From: an uncultured Alphaproteobacteria bacterium | GTDB lineage: Bacteria > Pseudomonadota > Alphaproteobacteria > Micavibrionales > UBA1664 | Assembly (NCBI GenBank): GCA_943789475.1 | Contig: CALSUG010000002.1 | Coordinates: 165,739-229,738, forward strand | Direction of reading: 5' to 3' | DNA: 64,000 nt | Part shown: one piece after another, positions 44,995-53,420 of the stretch | How positions within the stretch are numbered: position 1 is the first letter of the stretch | Layout: each line of letters begins with the position of its first letter | Notes under the pieces: generated by a model | Databases searched by the model: none | Told to the model about the DNA's origin: nothing | Seen by the model: the letters and a program-made list of their open reading frames with translations, nothing else | Position numbers and translations under genes: made by a program

Positions 44995-45017
44995 AAAAAG
45001 GCGGCCAAGGCCACCTC
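44995..45017 (-). terminator. Minus-strand terminator upstream of phoH
   Basis: On the minus strand GGTGGCC-TT-GGCCGCC (one G-T pair) is followed by TTTTTT. It would end transcripts from the GNAT/dsRBD genes before phoH. The rest of 44956-45168 holds nothing recognisable. Confidence 0.7.
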
Positions 45018-45168
45018 AAACACTCCTGAAATAAGGAATGAAACTCTTCTTCTGTTTATATTGTCGTTAAGGGTCAAATAGAATCCTTTGGCGAATAAAT
45101 AATAAGACGTGATGAAATATCACATGACCATTACACCTGATTCCTAAATTAAAATGCAAATTTATTTT

Positions 45169-45501
45169 TTAGGTTGTAAGGGAAAGTAGTGGGAGCAATC
45201 TTTCCGCCGCCTGTTTTTCTGCAGTTTTTTTAGTTTTTCCTTCTCCCTGTTGGGGGATAACATCAGATTCTAAACCTATTACACTAACCTGTGATTTAAA
45301 AACACCCGCAACACGTGGTAACTCTAATAATTCATAACGAACTTGTACTTTTCGTTGCGCTTGTGCCCAATGATTTATAATGCTTTTTGCGCATTCTGGA
45401 TTCTGTGCTTGGAGCGAAGAAATTTCACTATTTTTTTCACATGGGTGGCTATGATTTAGTTTTAAAATTCTTTCTGCAAATATTTTTATATTGTCATTTT
45501 C
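45169..45501 (-). pseudogene. dsRNA-binding-domain protein, start missing or frameshifted
   Basis: This frame is not in the ORF track. It is open for 110 codons and ends in VIGLESDVIPQQGEGKTKKTAEKQAAERLLPLL, the strand-turn-helix end of a double-stranded RNA-binding domain (GxGxxKKxAExxAAxxxL). FAERILKLN and HWAQAQRKVQVRYEL precede it. No start codon lies in frame; the ATG at about 45495 overlaps the GNAT stop but is two bases out of frame, so a small indel probably hides the start. It resembles the C-terminal domain of RNase III, although an intact rnc lies at 52633. Role unknown. Confidence 0.55.
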
Positions 45502-46025
45502 TTAATATCACGCCAACCAAAGCAAGATTCTTCTGCCCATGATTTTTCACCCATATCAACACGTTGTTTCGCAATTTTTTCACCGCCAAATGAATTGTAG
45601 AATGCCGAAGATTTTTTATTCTTTTTCAATGTCCATAAAATCATACTCGTCAATTTTTTATCGATAAGATCTTTACACGCAGCCTTGAATAATTTTGTTC
45701 CGTGTCCTTTGCGAAAGTGGTTTGGGTCAATGAAAATCGCATAAATTTCTGCACCATAACGGGGCACAACACCTTGATCGAATGCTGGTCGTGTTTTTGT
45801 TCGCCCATAAAGAATAAAACCTTTTATTTCGCCTGCATCTTCTAAGCATAATTTAAAAATCTCATCATCATTCATCCATTCTTGCCAATTTTTGACAAAA
45901 TGATTGATATCGTCACGTTCTAAATCATCGTCAAAAATAATACCGCGTTCATATTCAATCCGTGATGCACGGTGAATAGAGGCTAGTTTTTCAATATCAT
46001 TTAGTGTTGGTGCTTTAATAATCAT
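45486..46025 (-). CDS. GNAT-family N-acetyltransferase
   Basis: A 179-residue acetyltransferase with the GNAT core: IKAPTLNDIEKLASIHRAS, YGAEIYAIFIDPNHFRKGHGTKLFKAACKDL (acetyl-CoA loop R-K-G-H-G-T) and LKKNKKSSAFYNSFGGEKI. The track starts at 46061, but the ATG at 46025 has AAAGG before it and gives the standard family N-terminus (MIIKAPTLNDIEKL). Substrate unknown. It overlaps the dsRBD frame at its 3' end. Confidence 0.88.
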   Translation of the reverse strand: MIIKAPTLNDIEKLASIHRASRIEYERGIIFDDDLERDDINHFVKNWQEWMNDDEIFKLCLEDAGEIKGFILYGRTKTRPAFDQGVVPRYGAEIYAIFIDPNHFRKGHGTKLFKAACKDLIDKKLTSMILWTLKKNKKSSAFYNSFGGEKIAKQRVDMGEKSWAEESCFGWRDIKKMTI

Positions 46026-46085
46026 GGGGCCTTTTATACAAAATAAAACTTGTAAATTCACCTTCTTTTAAATATACATAATATT

Positions 46086-46694
46086 ATGAAATTTTATGAT
46101 GAATTTAACCTCCTTGATCACTTTAATAAAGTCTGCGGAATCATTGCTGATTTCGTGAGCTCTCCCCATTTTTTTCAAGAGCTCGATGCACAAGCAAGCA
46201 ATCTAACAATCCCATGTGATATGCAATTTCATGATATTGACGATTGGTGGAATGTTGACATGGATGGTCAAAACTTCATGGAACTTTATATTTTGTCATT
46301 AAAAGAGCTAAAAAGTCATAGTGAAGCGGCATATAGCGACCATTTCAAGGCTGGATCAGAGGTTTTAAACCAATTTCCATCTCTTTTATCGCATTTTGAT
46401 GCAAAAATGGACACTGCAATAGATAAAGAAGTTGATATAATGCGATACACCCCACATAAAGTGTCTTATGCCTATCCATCCTTTTCGGAATTAGATGGAT
46501 TTAAAAAATTAAAGCAAACGGTTCAATTAATCGATGGTGTAGACATGCATGTTCTATTATCTCCGACCCAAGATAGCGATAATATTCATGCTCCACTTAC
46601 CTATGATTTGATTATTGCTTTAGAAACAGATGATAATAGGCCACTTGTTTCAAAATTCAGACCATCCCATCAACCACAGCGAAAGTTACATTAA
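46086..46694 (+). CDS. Hypothetical protein, tandem paralogue A
   Basis: A 202-residue soluble, acidic protein without a recognised domain. It shares with the next gene IxDIDDWWN, a later IMRYTPHKVSYA and LDGFKKLKQ, and a similar helical layout, so the two are tandem duplicates. They are divergent from the GNAT gene with a 60-base gap and lie six bases apart, implying an operon. Function unknown. Confidence 0.7.
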   Translation: MKFYDEFNLLDHFNKVCGIIADFVSSPHFFQELDAQASNLTIPCDMQFHDIDDWWNVDMDGQNFMELYILSLKELKSHSEAAYSDHFKAGSEVLNQFPSLLSHFDAKMDTAIDKEVDIMRYTPHKVSYAYPSFSELDGFKKLKQTVQLIDGVDMHVLLSPTQDSDNIHAPLTYDLIIALETDDNRPLVSKFRPSHQPQRKLH

Positions 46695-46699
46695 CCGTC

Positions 46700-47278
46700 A
46701 TGCAAGAAAACGACCTTGTACAAATATTCTCTGCTGTATGTGCCTATATCGCGGATAATATGGTTGACCTTTTAACACCGCATTTAGGTGATAAACAAGA
46801 AATGATCAGGCCATTATTTGAAGATGCGCATATTACACATATTGATGATTGGTGGAACAACAAAATGAGTAATCATTTCGTAGAATATATGGCTCAAATC
46901 GCATCTTTTCGTAAAGATAACCCGAGTGCGACACAAGAAAACATAGACATGGGGATCAAGGAAATTCAAGAAAGTGATGTTTTGTGGGAACAGTTCCGCG
47001 CAATGGATGATGGTTCCCCTCAATCACAAATCGAAATTTTGAAACATGTCCCGCATAACGCTCAATACGCGAGCGAACTCACACAAACTGATGGATACAA
47101 AGCATTAGATCGTATTTGTGAAGGTATTGGAAATGTCATCGTATGGCCAATGGTAACGGTTAATACAGATGCAACAGATCTAAAAAGTGCATTTTATTTA
47201 AACGCGGCAATCGTTTCAACGGACGGTGTTCCACTCAAGAAAAAACTCGAAAATTATACGCCTAAACCGTTGATTTAA
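46700..47278 (+). CDS. Hypothetical protein, tandem paralogue B
   Basis: A 192-residue paralogue of the preceding product: ITHIDDWWNNKMSNHFVEYM, EILKHVPHNAQYASELTQTDGYKALDRI correspond to DIDDWWNVDMDGQNFMELY, DIMRYTPHKVSYAYPSFSELDGFKKL. Shared Trp-Trp and Pro-His residues suggest a common fold or binding pocket. It overlaps the convergent rlmE gene by 17 bases. Function unknown. Confidence 0.7.
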   Translation: MQENDLVQIFSAVCAYIADNMVDLLTPHLGDKQEMIRPLFEDAHITHIDDWWNNKMSNHFVEYMAQIASFRKDNPSATQENIDMGIKEIQESDVLWEQFRAMDDGSPQSQIEILKHVPHNAQYASELTQTDGYKALDRICEGIGNVIVWPMVTVNTDATDLKSAFYLNAAIVSTDGVPLKKKLENYTPKPLI

Positions 47279-47960
47279 AATTCAGGGCGACCAAATATGT
47301 TTCAGGCGATCCTTTGCGGCTGGCCTTTGGTTTCACATGTTTAATTTTTTCAAAGTGAGGGTTCATTTGATCCAATAATTCTTTACCCGTCCCACCTTGG
47401 AAAACCTTGGCAACGAAATGTCCACCATCGGCCAATGTATTGAGGGCAAAATCCCATGCCATTTCAACCAAGGCCATCGTGCGCAAATGGTCTGTTTTTT
47501 GATGCCCTGTTGTATTGGGCGCAATATCGGATAATACTAAATTTGGGCGTTTGCCATTTAACATTTCAATCAATTTGTCTGGCGCATCATTATCGGTAAA
47601 ATCCATTTGAATAAATTCAATATTTGGAACTTCGGTCACCTCAATCAAATCAATAGCGACAATGTGATCAGCCTTGTGTTCATTTAAAACCTGACACCAT
47701 CCACCGGGAGCAGCGCCCAGATCAACCGCCACAGTATTCTTTTTAATCAAACCGAGTTGTTCATCTAGTTCTTTTAATTTAAACGCTGCGCGTGACTTGT
47801 ACCCTAATCGTTGTGCCTCGCGCACGTAAGGATCATTAAGTTGACGTTGCAACCATCGTGTCGAACTGTTTTTACGTCCACGCGCCGTTTTTACACGAAC
47901 AGCCTTGTCCCGCACCGTTTGGCGACCAGATGATTTTTTGGGTTCTTTATCGTCACTCAT
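47262..47960 (-). CDS. rlmE: 23S rRNA 2'-O-methyltransferase RlmE (FtsJ/RrmJ)
   Basis: RlmE methylates U2552 of 23S rRNA using SAM. Motifs: YKSRAAFKLKELDEQLGLI, VDLGAAPGGWCQVLNEH (SAM binding), VLSDIAPNTTGHQKTDHLR and FVAKVFQGGTGKELL; K-D-K-E catalytic residues are in place. The N-terminal 35 residues are basic. Length is 232. It lies upstream of nothing on its strand but the end of the 46 kb pair. Confidence 0.96.
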   Translation of the reverse strand: MSDDKEPKKSSGRQTVRDKAVRVKTARGRKNSSTRWLQRQLNDPYVREAQRLGYKSRAAFKLKELDEQLGLIKKNTVAVDLGAAPGGWCQVLNEHKADHIVAIDLIEVTEVPNIEFIQMDFTDNDAPDKLIEMLNGKRPNLVLSDIAPNTTGHQKTDHLRTMALVEMAWDFALNTLADGGHFVAKVFQGGTGKELLDQMNPHFEKIKHVKPKASRKGSPETYLVALNFKSTV

Positions 47961-48007
47961 GTGTTTCTTTTAAACGATGAAGATGAAAACGTACAGAAAT
48001 TATTATT

Positions 48008-48409
48008 TTAAACGGTTTCGAGAATAACAGTTGCCTTGGCCAAACCCGCCTCATCGGCCAATGTGATGTGAATACGTGGTTGTTGCCCACTGGGCACTAA
48101 GGATAATAAACGTTCCGCAACACCATTACTAACCGTTAATACAGGTCGACCTAAATCGTCATTGCTCACGCTCATGTCATGCCAAGATAAACCTTCACGC
48201 ATTCCTGTGCCCAACGCTTTTAGGCACGCCTCTTTTGCTGCAAAACGTTTTGCAAAATAAGACACCCTACGGTCATCTGTTTTATGATTATCTGCCAGTT
48301 CAATTTCAGATGTTGTGAAACATTTTTGTAAAAAGCGATCCCCTTTTTCTTCTATCAATCGTTGAATACGCTTTATTTCTACTAAATCTTCGCCAAGACC
48401 AATAATCAT
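48008..48409 (-). CDS. acpS: Holo-[acyl-carrier-protein] synthase
   Basis: AcpS transfers phosphopantetheine from CoA to acyl carrier protein. The 133 residues show MIIGLGEDLVEIKRIQRLIE (family start with the magnesium-binding Asp) and YFAKRFAAKEACLKALGTG. It lies two bases after the DUF2062 gene. In alphaproteobacteria acpS is usually followed by lepB-rnc; here lepB and rnc are 3.5 kb away on the other strand. Confidence 0.96.
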   Translation of the reverse strand: MIIGLGEDLVEIKRIQRLIEEKGDRFLQKCFTTSEIELADNHKTDDRRVSYFAKRFAAKEACLKALGTGMREGLSWHDMSVSNDDLGRPVLTVSNGVAERLLSLVPSGQQPRIHITLADEAGLAKATVILETV

Positions 48410-48411
48410 AC

Positions 48412-49011
48412 TTATTCTCCGTGAGATTTTTTATTAAAGAGCTTCTTTTGTTTCTGTCTCATTCGTAATTTACGGGCTCGTTGCGCACCGCGAACTAAAT
48501 AGAAATACAAAAAATAATAGATTGGAAAACTTACGATTGCTAATAATGTTCCGCCAACAGCTGTCGGTATAAAAATATCTGCAAAATTGTCTGAAAGAAA
48601 AGAGAGTAAATTTTCACCATGTTGTTCAACAACATCAGGATTCAAATCAATTTCACCTTCGTTTGACCCAAAAAAGGATAAAATCCACCCACCTAAACTA
48701 TAGCTAGCGAATAATAAAAACGGAAATGTCCATGGATTACCAACAAATGTGCCAACAGTTGAGGCGATCAGGTTTATACGGTGCCCCAGTATCCATGCCA
48801 TGCCCATACCACCAAAAATATGAATGCCGAAGAAGGGGGTAAAAGACATGGCGGAACCACCAGCAAGGTTAATAGCAATTGATTCCGCAGATGAAGAAAG
48901 TCGCACAATGCGTAAACGATAATATTTTATGAATCGCCACCACCCCATACGAGGCCATAAAATTTGGCGAAGACTTTGTAAAAAAGTGAGAGGGGTACGG
49001 CGTCGAAACAT
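48412..49011 (-). CDS. DUF2062 membrane protein
   Basis: A 199-residue inner-membrane protein of the DUF2062 family: GGSAMSFTPFFGIHIFGGMGMAWILGHRINLIASTVGTFVGNPWTFPFLLFASYSLGGWIL, with the conserved GNPWTFP motif, and a further helix near the C-terminus followed by a very basic tail. Function not established. It is coupled to acpS by a two-base gap. Confidence 0.93.
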   Translation of the reverse strand: MFRRRTPLTFLQSLRQILWPRMGWWRFIKYYRLRIVRLSSSAESIAINLAGGSAMSFTPFFGIHIFGGMGMAWILGHRINLIASTVGTFVGNPWTFPFLLFASYSLGGWILSFFGSNEGEIDLNPDVVEQHGENLLSFLSDNFADIFIPTAVGGTLLAIVSFPIYYFLYFYLVRGAQRARKLRMRQKQKKLFNKKSHGE

Positions 49012-49077
49012 ATCGACCTTATTGAAGCATGTTTATTATAAATTCAATAGGTTTATTATAAAGTATTTATTGTTTTT

Positions 49078-49683
49078 TTATAGACGCCCAGATTTTAGTT
49101 TATCTATTATACTAATGATATTTTGTACAGAATCCGATGCGCCTTCCATCTTAATATGTTCAATATAATATGTTGGGATAGAATCAACACCAAGAAGCAG
49201 TAGCTCTGTATTAATTTTTTCAATTTCTTTTTCTGTTTCTATCGAAAGTGCGTTTGCTTTTAAACGAGGATAATTAATGCCCATTGCTTGGAAGGATGTT
49301 GCCATACGATTTTCGTTAAAATCAATATTAGATTGCATTGTAATATTATGCATATCCATGAAGCTTCCTTCTTTTTGAGCCGCAAAAGCAAGACGTGTTA
49401 AAAGTTCAGAATTGTTTTGTGAGGTAGCCACAGGACGGATGAGTACATTAACATCTGGATCAGATGATAAGAGACTAACCAGTTTGGTGTCCAATTGTTT
49501 TGAAGCATCTGATGTATAATCCATGTAAACTAAAATGTTTATTGGAGCATTCGGTCGTCCAATGACCATTTCAACATCGGCATTTGTACGAATATGGTCT
49601 AGGACATATCGATATCCATATGATTGAAATAACAAATACCCAATGGCAACAACAAATATAAATCCTAAAAATTTTGGAAACAT
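49078..49683 (-). CDS. DsbA-like protein lacking the CxxC motif
   Basis: A 201-residue thioredoxin-fold protein with an N-terminal membrane anchor (FLGFIFVVAIGYLLFQSYGY). MVIGRPNAPINILVYMDYTSDASKQLD corresponds to the DsbA active-site strand, but the place of the CxxC is held by TSDAS, so it cannot do thiol redox chemistry. DSIPTYYIE retains the cis-proline loop region. It starts nine bases after the next DsbA-like gene on the same strand, so it is a degenerate duplicate or a binding partner. Confidence 0.8.
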   Translation of the reverse strand: MFPKFLGFIFVVAIGYLLFQSYGYRYVLDHIRTNADVEMVIGRPNAPINILVYMDYTSDASKQLDTKLVSLLSSDPDVNVLIRPVATSQNNSELLTRLAFAAQKEGSFMDMHNITMQSNIDFNENRMATSFQAMGINYPRLKANALSIETEKEIEKINTELLLLGVDSIPTYYIEHIKMEGASDSVQNIISIIDKLKSGRL

Positions 49684-49692
49684 TTATTTTTC

Positions 49693-50415
49693 CTACTTCT
49701 CTCTTGCTTCTTTTACTGCTTCGCGCATTTTATCAAGGCCGATATATCCACCATATAATTGACCATCAATAACAAATGCTGGTGTGCCGCTAATTCCCAT
49801 TTGCGCAGCCTTACGTGATTTTTCGGTCACCTTTTTTGCTATTTCTTCACTTTCAGCATCTGTACGTAATTTTTGAATATCTAAACCTACTTTTTTGGCA
49901 ACAGTTTCTAAAGACATCTCGTTTAACGGTCCACGATGTTGCATTAAACCGATGTGATATTCTAAATAGGCGTCTTGCATTTGTGCGGCCATAGCCCATT
50001 TTGCAGCTATTTCAGATGTGCGCCCTAAAATGGGCGTTTCAACGAAAACAAATTTTACATTTTTGTCATCTTCCATCAGGGTCATAACATCAGATACGGC
50101 CTTTTTACAGTAACCACAATTATAATCGAAAAATTCAACGACAGTAACGTCACCATCTGGATTTCCTGCGACTGGTAAAAGAGCGTTATCTTCTAACCAA
50201 GTTAAATGTTTTTCAATTGATTTTTGACGATCTGCTGCTTCGGCCTTTTGCTGTTGATTACCGTATGATTCAACGGAGTCTAAGATCACCTCAGGATTAT
50301 TTTGAATGTATTCTTTAATAATATTTTCAATATCAGATTTGGAAAAATCGCCTGCCATCACATCTGATGTTCCTAATGATAAGATTAATGCCGTTCCTAG
50401 TAATAGTTTGTTCAT
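49693..50415 (-). CDS. DsbA-family thiol:disulfide oxidoreductase
   Basis: A 240-residue periplasmic protein. The signal peptide is MNKLLLGTALILSLGTSDVMA. After a helical N-terminal region resembling the Com1/DsbA-like (ScsC/BdbD) family, VVEFFDYNCGYCKKAVSDVM gives the active CxxC (CGYC) and ISGTPAFVIDGQLYGGYIG the cis-Pro loop. It probably forms or isomerises disulfides. It is in an operon with the CxxC-less paralogue and the M48 protease. Confidence 0.93.
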   Translation of the reverse strand: MNKLLLGTALILSLGTSDVMAGDFSKSDIENIIKEYIQNNPEVILDSVESYGNQQQKAEAADRQKSIEKHLTWLEDNALLPVAGNPDGDVTVVEFFDYNCGYCKKAVSDVMTLMEDDKNVKFVFVETPILGRTSEIAAKWAMAAQMQDAYLEYHIGLMQHRGPLNEMSLETVAKKVGLDIQKLRTDAESEEIAKKVTEKSRKAAQMGISGTPAFVIDGQLYGGYIGLDKMREAVKEAREK

Positions 50416-50457
50416 AATGTCCTAAACCCTTTCGATTTTGTTATAGTATATATATTC

Positions 50458-51783
50458 TTATCCCTCAGGCAAACGATTCAAGTACATCTTTAAATCATTT
50501 GCTTTGACCATTAATGATGGTGATAATGTTTTTGACTGTAAGGCTAAATGCACCAATCTTTTTGCTTCTTGTTTACGTCCAGATGCAATTGCTTCTTCTG
50601 CTAAATAATATTGTGCATCGGCTTCTTTATTTTGACGACCTTTGATAGTTGCCAATAAACGATAGGCACGGCTATCTCGATTATCACTTTGTAGTGATTT
50701 TAAGAGCAACTCTTCCGCTTGATTTAAATTTCCATGATTTTCAATAAGAATATGTCCTAGTGATATTTGAATAAGTGGAGCATCACCGTTGAGCAAATGT
50801 AATGCCTGGCGATAATCAATTTCTGCCTTACCTAATTGACCTGCATCGCGATAAATTTGTGCACGCATTTCAACATAATATGGGTTGTTTGGATGATTTT
50901 TTACTAATTTGTCAAATATGTTTAAAGAGGTATTAAACTCTTTTTGTTGATAGTGCATGATACCATAGGCGTATTGATCGACATCATGAGCAGATTGTTG
51001 GTTATAGTAGCGGGAAACTAAATGTGGTTCGCGAAATGCCAATAATTTGGCCTTTATCATTTCAAAATCATTTTGTAACGACGACGCACCTAATTTTTTT
51101 TGAATATTTAGCGCCTTTACACCCTCTCTCATTGTATCGACGCGATTGCGGGTTAATGGGTGTGTCCGCATGTATTCGGATTGTTGCGAAGCAGGTAAGA
51201 GTTCCTGCCCCTCTAATTTTTCAAGAAAACTAACCAAGCCTTTTGGATTAATATTAGTTTCCTTTAAATATTTAAGACCAGCTTGATCCGCCGCGGATTC
51301 TTGTATACGTGAATGTGATAGAAAGCTATTAATCGCAAGGCCAGATCCGCCAGATGAAATTGCGCCTGCTGCTCCGCCATTACCTGTTACAATTGCCGCC
51401 CCTATTCCTAGAACCGTTGATAAAATGGATTGGTACGAAGACCTTTTCATGGCTTGTTTTGATGCAATTAAATGCCCACCTGTTATATGTCCTATTTCAT
51501 GGGCAATAACACCGATAACTTCTTCTGGATACTCGGCTGTTTGGATAAGGCCAGAATAAATGAATATGTTGGCGCCACCTGCTACGAATGCATTTACTTC
51601 ACCGCTATTGACTAGCGCCATGCGTACTTGATCATTCTCTAATCCAGCCGATTTTAAAACGGGTTCAGACCATTTCTCTAAAATGGTTTCAATTTGAGTG
51701 TCGCGTATAATTGATAATCCACGTGCATGAACAGGAGGTGACAGGTACACTAAAATTATTATGGTGAGGGTTAAAAATCGCAT
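50458..51783 (-). CDS. M48 metalloprotease with TPR repeats (BepA-like)
   Basis: A 441-residue periplasmic zinc protease involved in outer-membrane protein quality control. The signal peptide is RFLTLTIIILVYLSPPVHA. The metal motif is VIAHEIGHITGGHL (HExxH) with the third ligand in the ESAADQAGLKYL region. Residues about 250-430 are TPR-type helical repeats (AYGIMHYQQKEFNTSLNIFDKLVKNHPNNPYYVEMRAQIYRDAG, RAYRLLATIKGRQNKEADAQYYLAE). The layout is that of BepA. It is followed by the DsbA pair on the same strand. Confidence 0.93.
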   Translation of the reverse strand: MRFLTLTIIILVYLSPPVHARGLSIIRDTQIETILEKWSEPVLKSAGLENDQVRMALVNSGEVNAFVAGGANIFIYSGLIQTAEYPEEVIGVIAHEIGHITGGHLIASKQAMKRSSYQSILSTVLGIGAAIVTGNGGAAGAISSGGSGLAINSFLSHSRIQESAADQAGLKYLKETNINPKGLVSFLEKLEGQELLPASQQSEYMRTHPLTRNRVDTMREGVKALNIQKKLGASSLQNDFEMIKAKLLAFREPHLVSRYYNQQSAHDVDQYAYGIMHYQQKEFNTSLNIFDKLVKNHPNNPYYVEMRAQIYRDAGQLGKAEIDYRQALHLLNGDAPLIQISLGHILIENHGNLNQAEELLLKSLQSDNRDSRAYRLLATIKGRQNKEADAQYYLAEEAIASGRKQEAKRLVHLALQSKTLSPSLMVKANDLKMYLNRLPEG

Positions 51784-51871
51784 AATTCATTTATCATACG
51801 GGAAAAATAAGGTGAAAGCATGGCAAATTTACCCTCTCGACAAATACACATGCACACTATAAAAATTTGCT

Positions 51872-52633
51872 ATGTCTGATAATTATGATTTGCCTGAAAA
51901 AGGTGCAGAGCAAGAATGGATGGAAATAGTAAAAACAGCCTTTTGGGCAGTTTTATTAGCATTGACCATTCGATCTACAATTGCTGAACCATTTAACATT
52001 CCATCGGGATCAATGAAACCAACATTACTTGTTGGTGATTATTTATTTGTTTCTAAATTTTCATATGGATATTCAAAATATAGCTTTCCTTTAGGTATTG
52101 CTCCATTTAAAGGGCGTATCATGGGTACAGAGCCTGAGCAGGGTGATGTAATTGTATTTAAATTACCTTCAGATAATAAAACAGATTATATCAAACGTGT
52201 TGTAGGTATGCCTGGTGATACGGTACAGGTTCGCTCAGGTCGTTTATATATCAATGGATCAATTGTTGATCGAGAGTTGGTTGATGAATACGATGTTACA
52301 GATCGTTTTGGTAATGTCGCACGTATGCGTGAATATCATGAAATATTACCGAACGGTGTCGTGCATAAAATTTACGAAGAGGGCGACAATGGTCCATTGG
52401 ATAATACAAAAATTTATACAGTACCCGCAGGTCACTATTTTATGATGGGCGACAATCGTGATAATTCACAAGACAGCCGTGTTTCACACATGGTTGGGCC
52501 TGTTTCGTATCAAAATTTAATTGGTAAGGCTGAGTTCCTGTTCTTTTCAACAAATGGCCATGCGCATTTGTGGGAGTTTTGGAAATGGCCATGGACCGTG
52601 CGTTATGATCGATTATTGGATAAGATAAAATAA
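51872..52633 (+). CDS. lepB: Signal peptidase I
   Basis: LepB cuts signal peptides from exported proteins at the periplasmic face of the inner membrane. One N-terminal membrane helix is seen (WMEIVKTAFWAVLLALTIRSTIA). NIPSGSMKPTLLVGDYLFVSKF carries the catalytic Ser, YIKRVVGMPGD the catalytic Lys, and MMGDNRDNSQDSR the GDN box. Length is 253. It overlaps rnc by one base, the usual lepB-rnc order. Confidence 0.97.
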   Translation: MSDNYDLPEKGAEQEWMEIVKTAFWAVLLALTIRSTIAEPFNIPSGSMKPTLLVGDYLFVSKFSYGYSKYSFPLGIAPFKGRIMGTEPEQGDVIVFKLPSDNKTDYIKRVVGMPGDTVQVRSGRLYINGSIVDRELVDEYDVTDRFGNVARMREYHEILPNGVVHKIYEEGDNGPLDNTKIYTVPAGHYFMMGDNRDNSQDSRVSHMVGPVSYQNLIGKAEFLFFSTNGHAHLWEFWKWPWTVRYDRLLDKIK

Positions 52634-53307
52634 TGACTGATATAGCCGCACTCCAATCAATCTTGAATTATACGTTTAATGATACGATTTATATTAATCG
52701 TGCGCTGACGCATGCATCGGCGCATCATGATTCAATAGGGATTGATTACGAGCGGTTAGAATTTTTAGGTGATCGTGTCGTCAATCTTATTGTTGCGGAT
52801 TTATTGTTTAACAATTTTAAAGATGAAAAAGAAGGTGCGTTAGCCAAACGTCACACAGCACTCGTTCGTACGGAAACATTAGCTGATATTGCCAAAGAAT
52901 TAAAATTGGGTGATTTTATCGTGTTTTCCGATTCTGAGCGTATGGCAGGTGGTGCACAAAATGATAATATTTTGGCCGATATCATGGAATCAATAACGGC
53001 ATCTATTTATCTCGATGGTGGTTATGATCATGCGATGACGTTTGTGAAACAGGCGCTGGGTAATCGATTGCATGACATGGTTGAACCGCCACGTGATCCC
53101 AAAACAACATTACAAGAATGGTCGCAGGCACATAATTTGGGGTTGCCTGTTTATGAAGTCATTAGACAATCAGGGCCTGATCATGCGCCAGAGTTTACGG
53201 TACAAGTATCGTTGGGCGGCCACCCACCACAAAGTGCAAGTAGTACATCCAAAAAACGCGCCGAAAAAGATGCTGCACGAATGATGGTGAATTATTTTTC
53301 TTGCTAA
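52633..53307 (+). CDS. rnc: Ribonuclease III
   Basis: RNase III cuts double-stranded RNA in rRNA maturation and gene control. ERLEFLGDRVVNLIVADLLF is the nuclease signature with metal-binding Glu and Asp, NILADIMESITASIYLDGG carries the second acidic pair, and a dsRNA-binding domain ends the protein (DPKTTLQEWSQAHNLGLPVYEV, SASSTSKKRAEKDAARMMV). Length is 224. Era usually follows in this operon but is not present here. Confidence 0.97.
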   Translation: MTDIAALQSILNYTFNDTIYINRALTHASAHHDSIGIDYERLEFLGDRVVNLIVADLLFNNFKDEKEGALAKRHTALVRTETLADIAKELKLGDFIVFSDSERMAGGAQNDNILADIMESITASIYLDGGYDHAMTFVKQALGNRLHDMVEPPRDPKTTLQEWSQAHNLGLPVYEVIRQSGPDHAPEFTVQVSLGGHPPQSASSTSKKRAEKDAARMMVNYFSC

Positions 53308-53420
53308 CTTTTTTACATAAGAAATAATTTGTATTGAATTTTATTATATGTTAACGTCACATTAAGCATATTGTGATGAAATATGTTTAAATAAAAATGT
53401 TACTGTGAAAGATACAAAAA

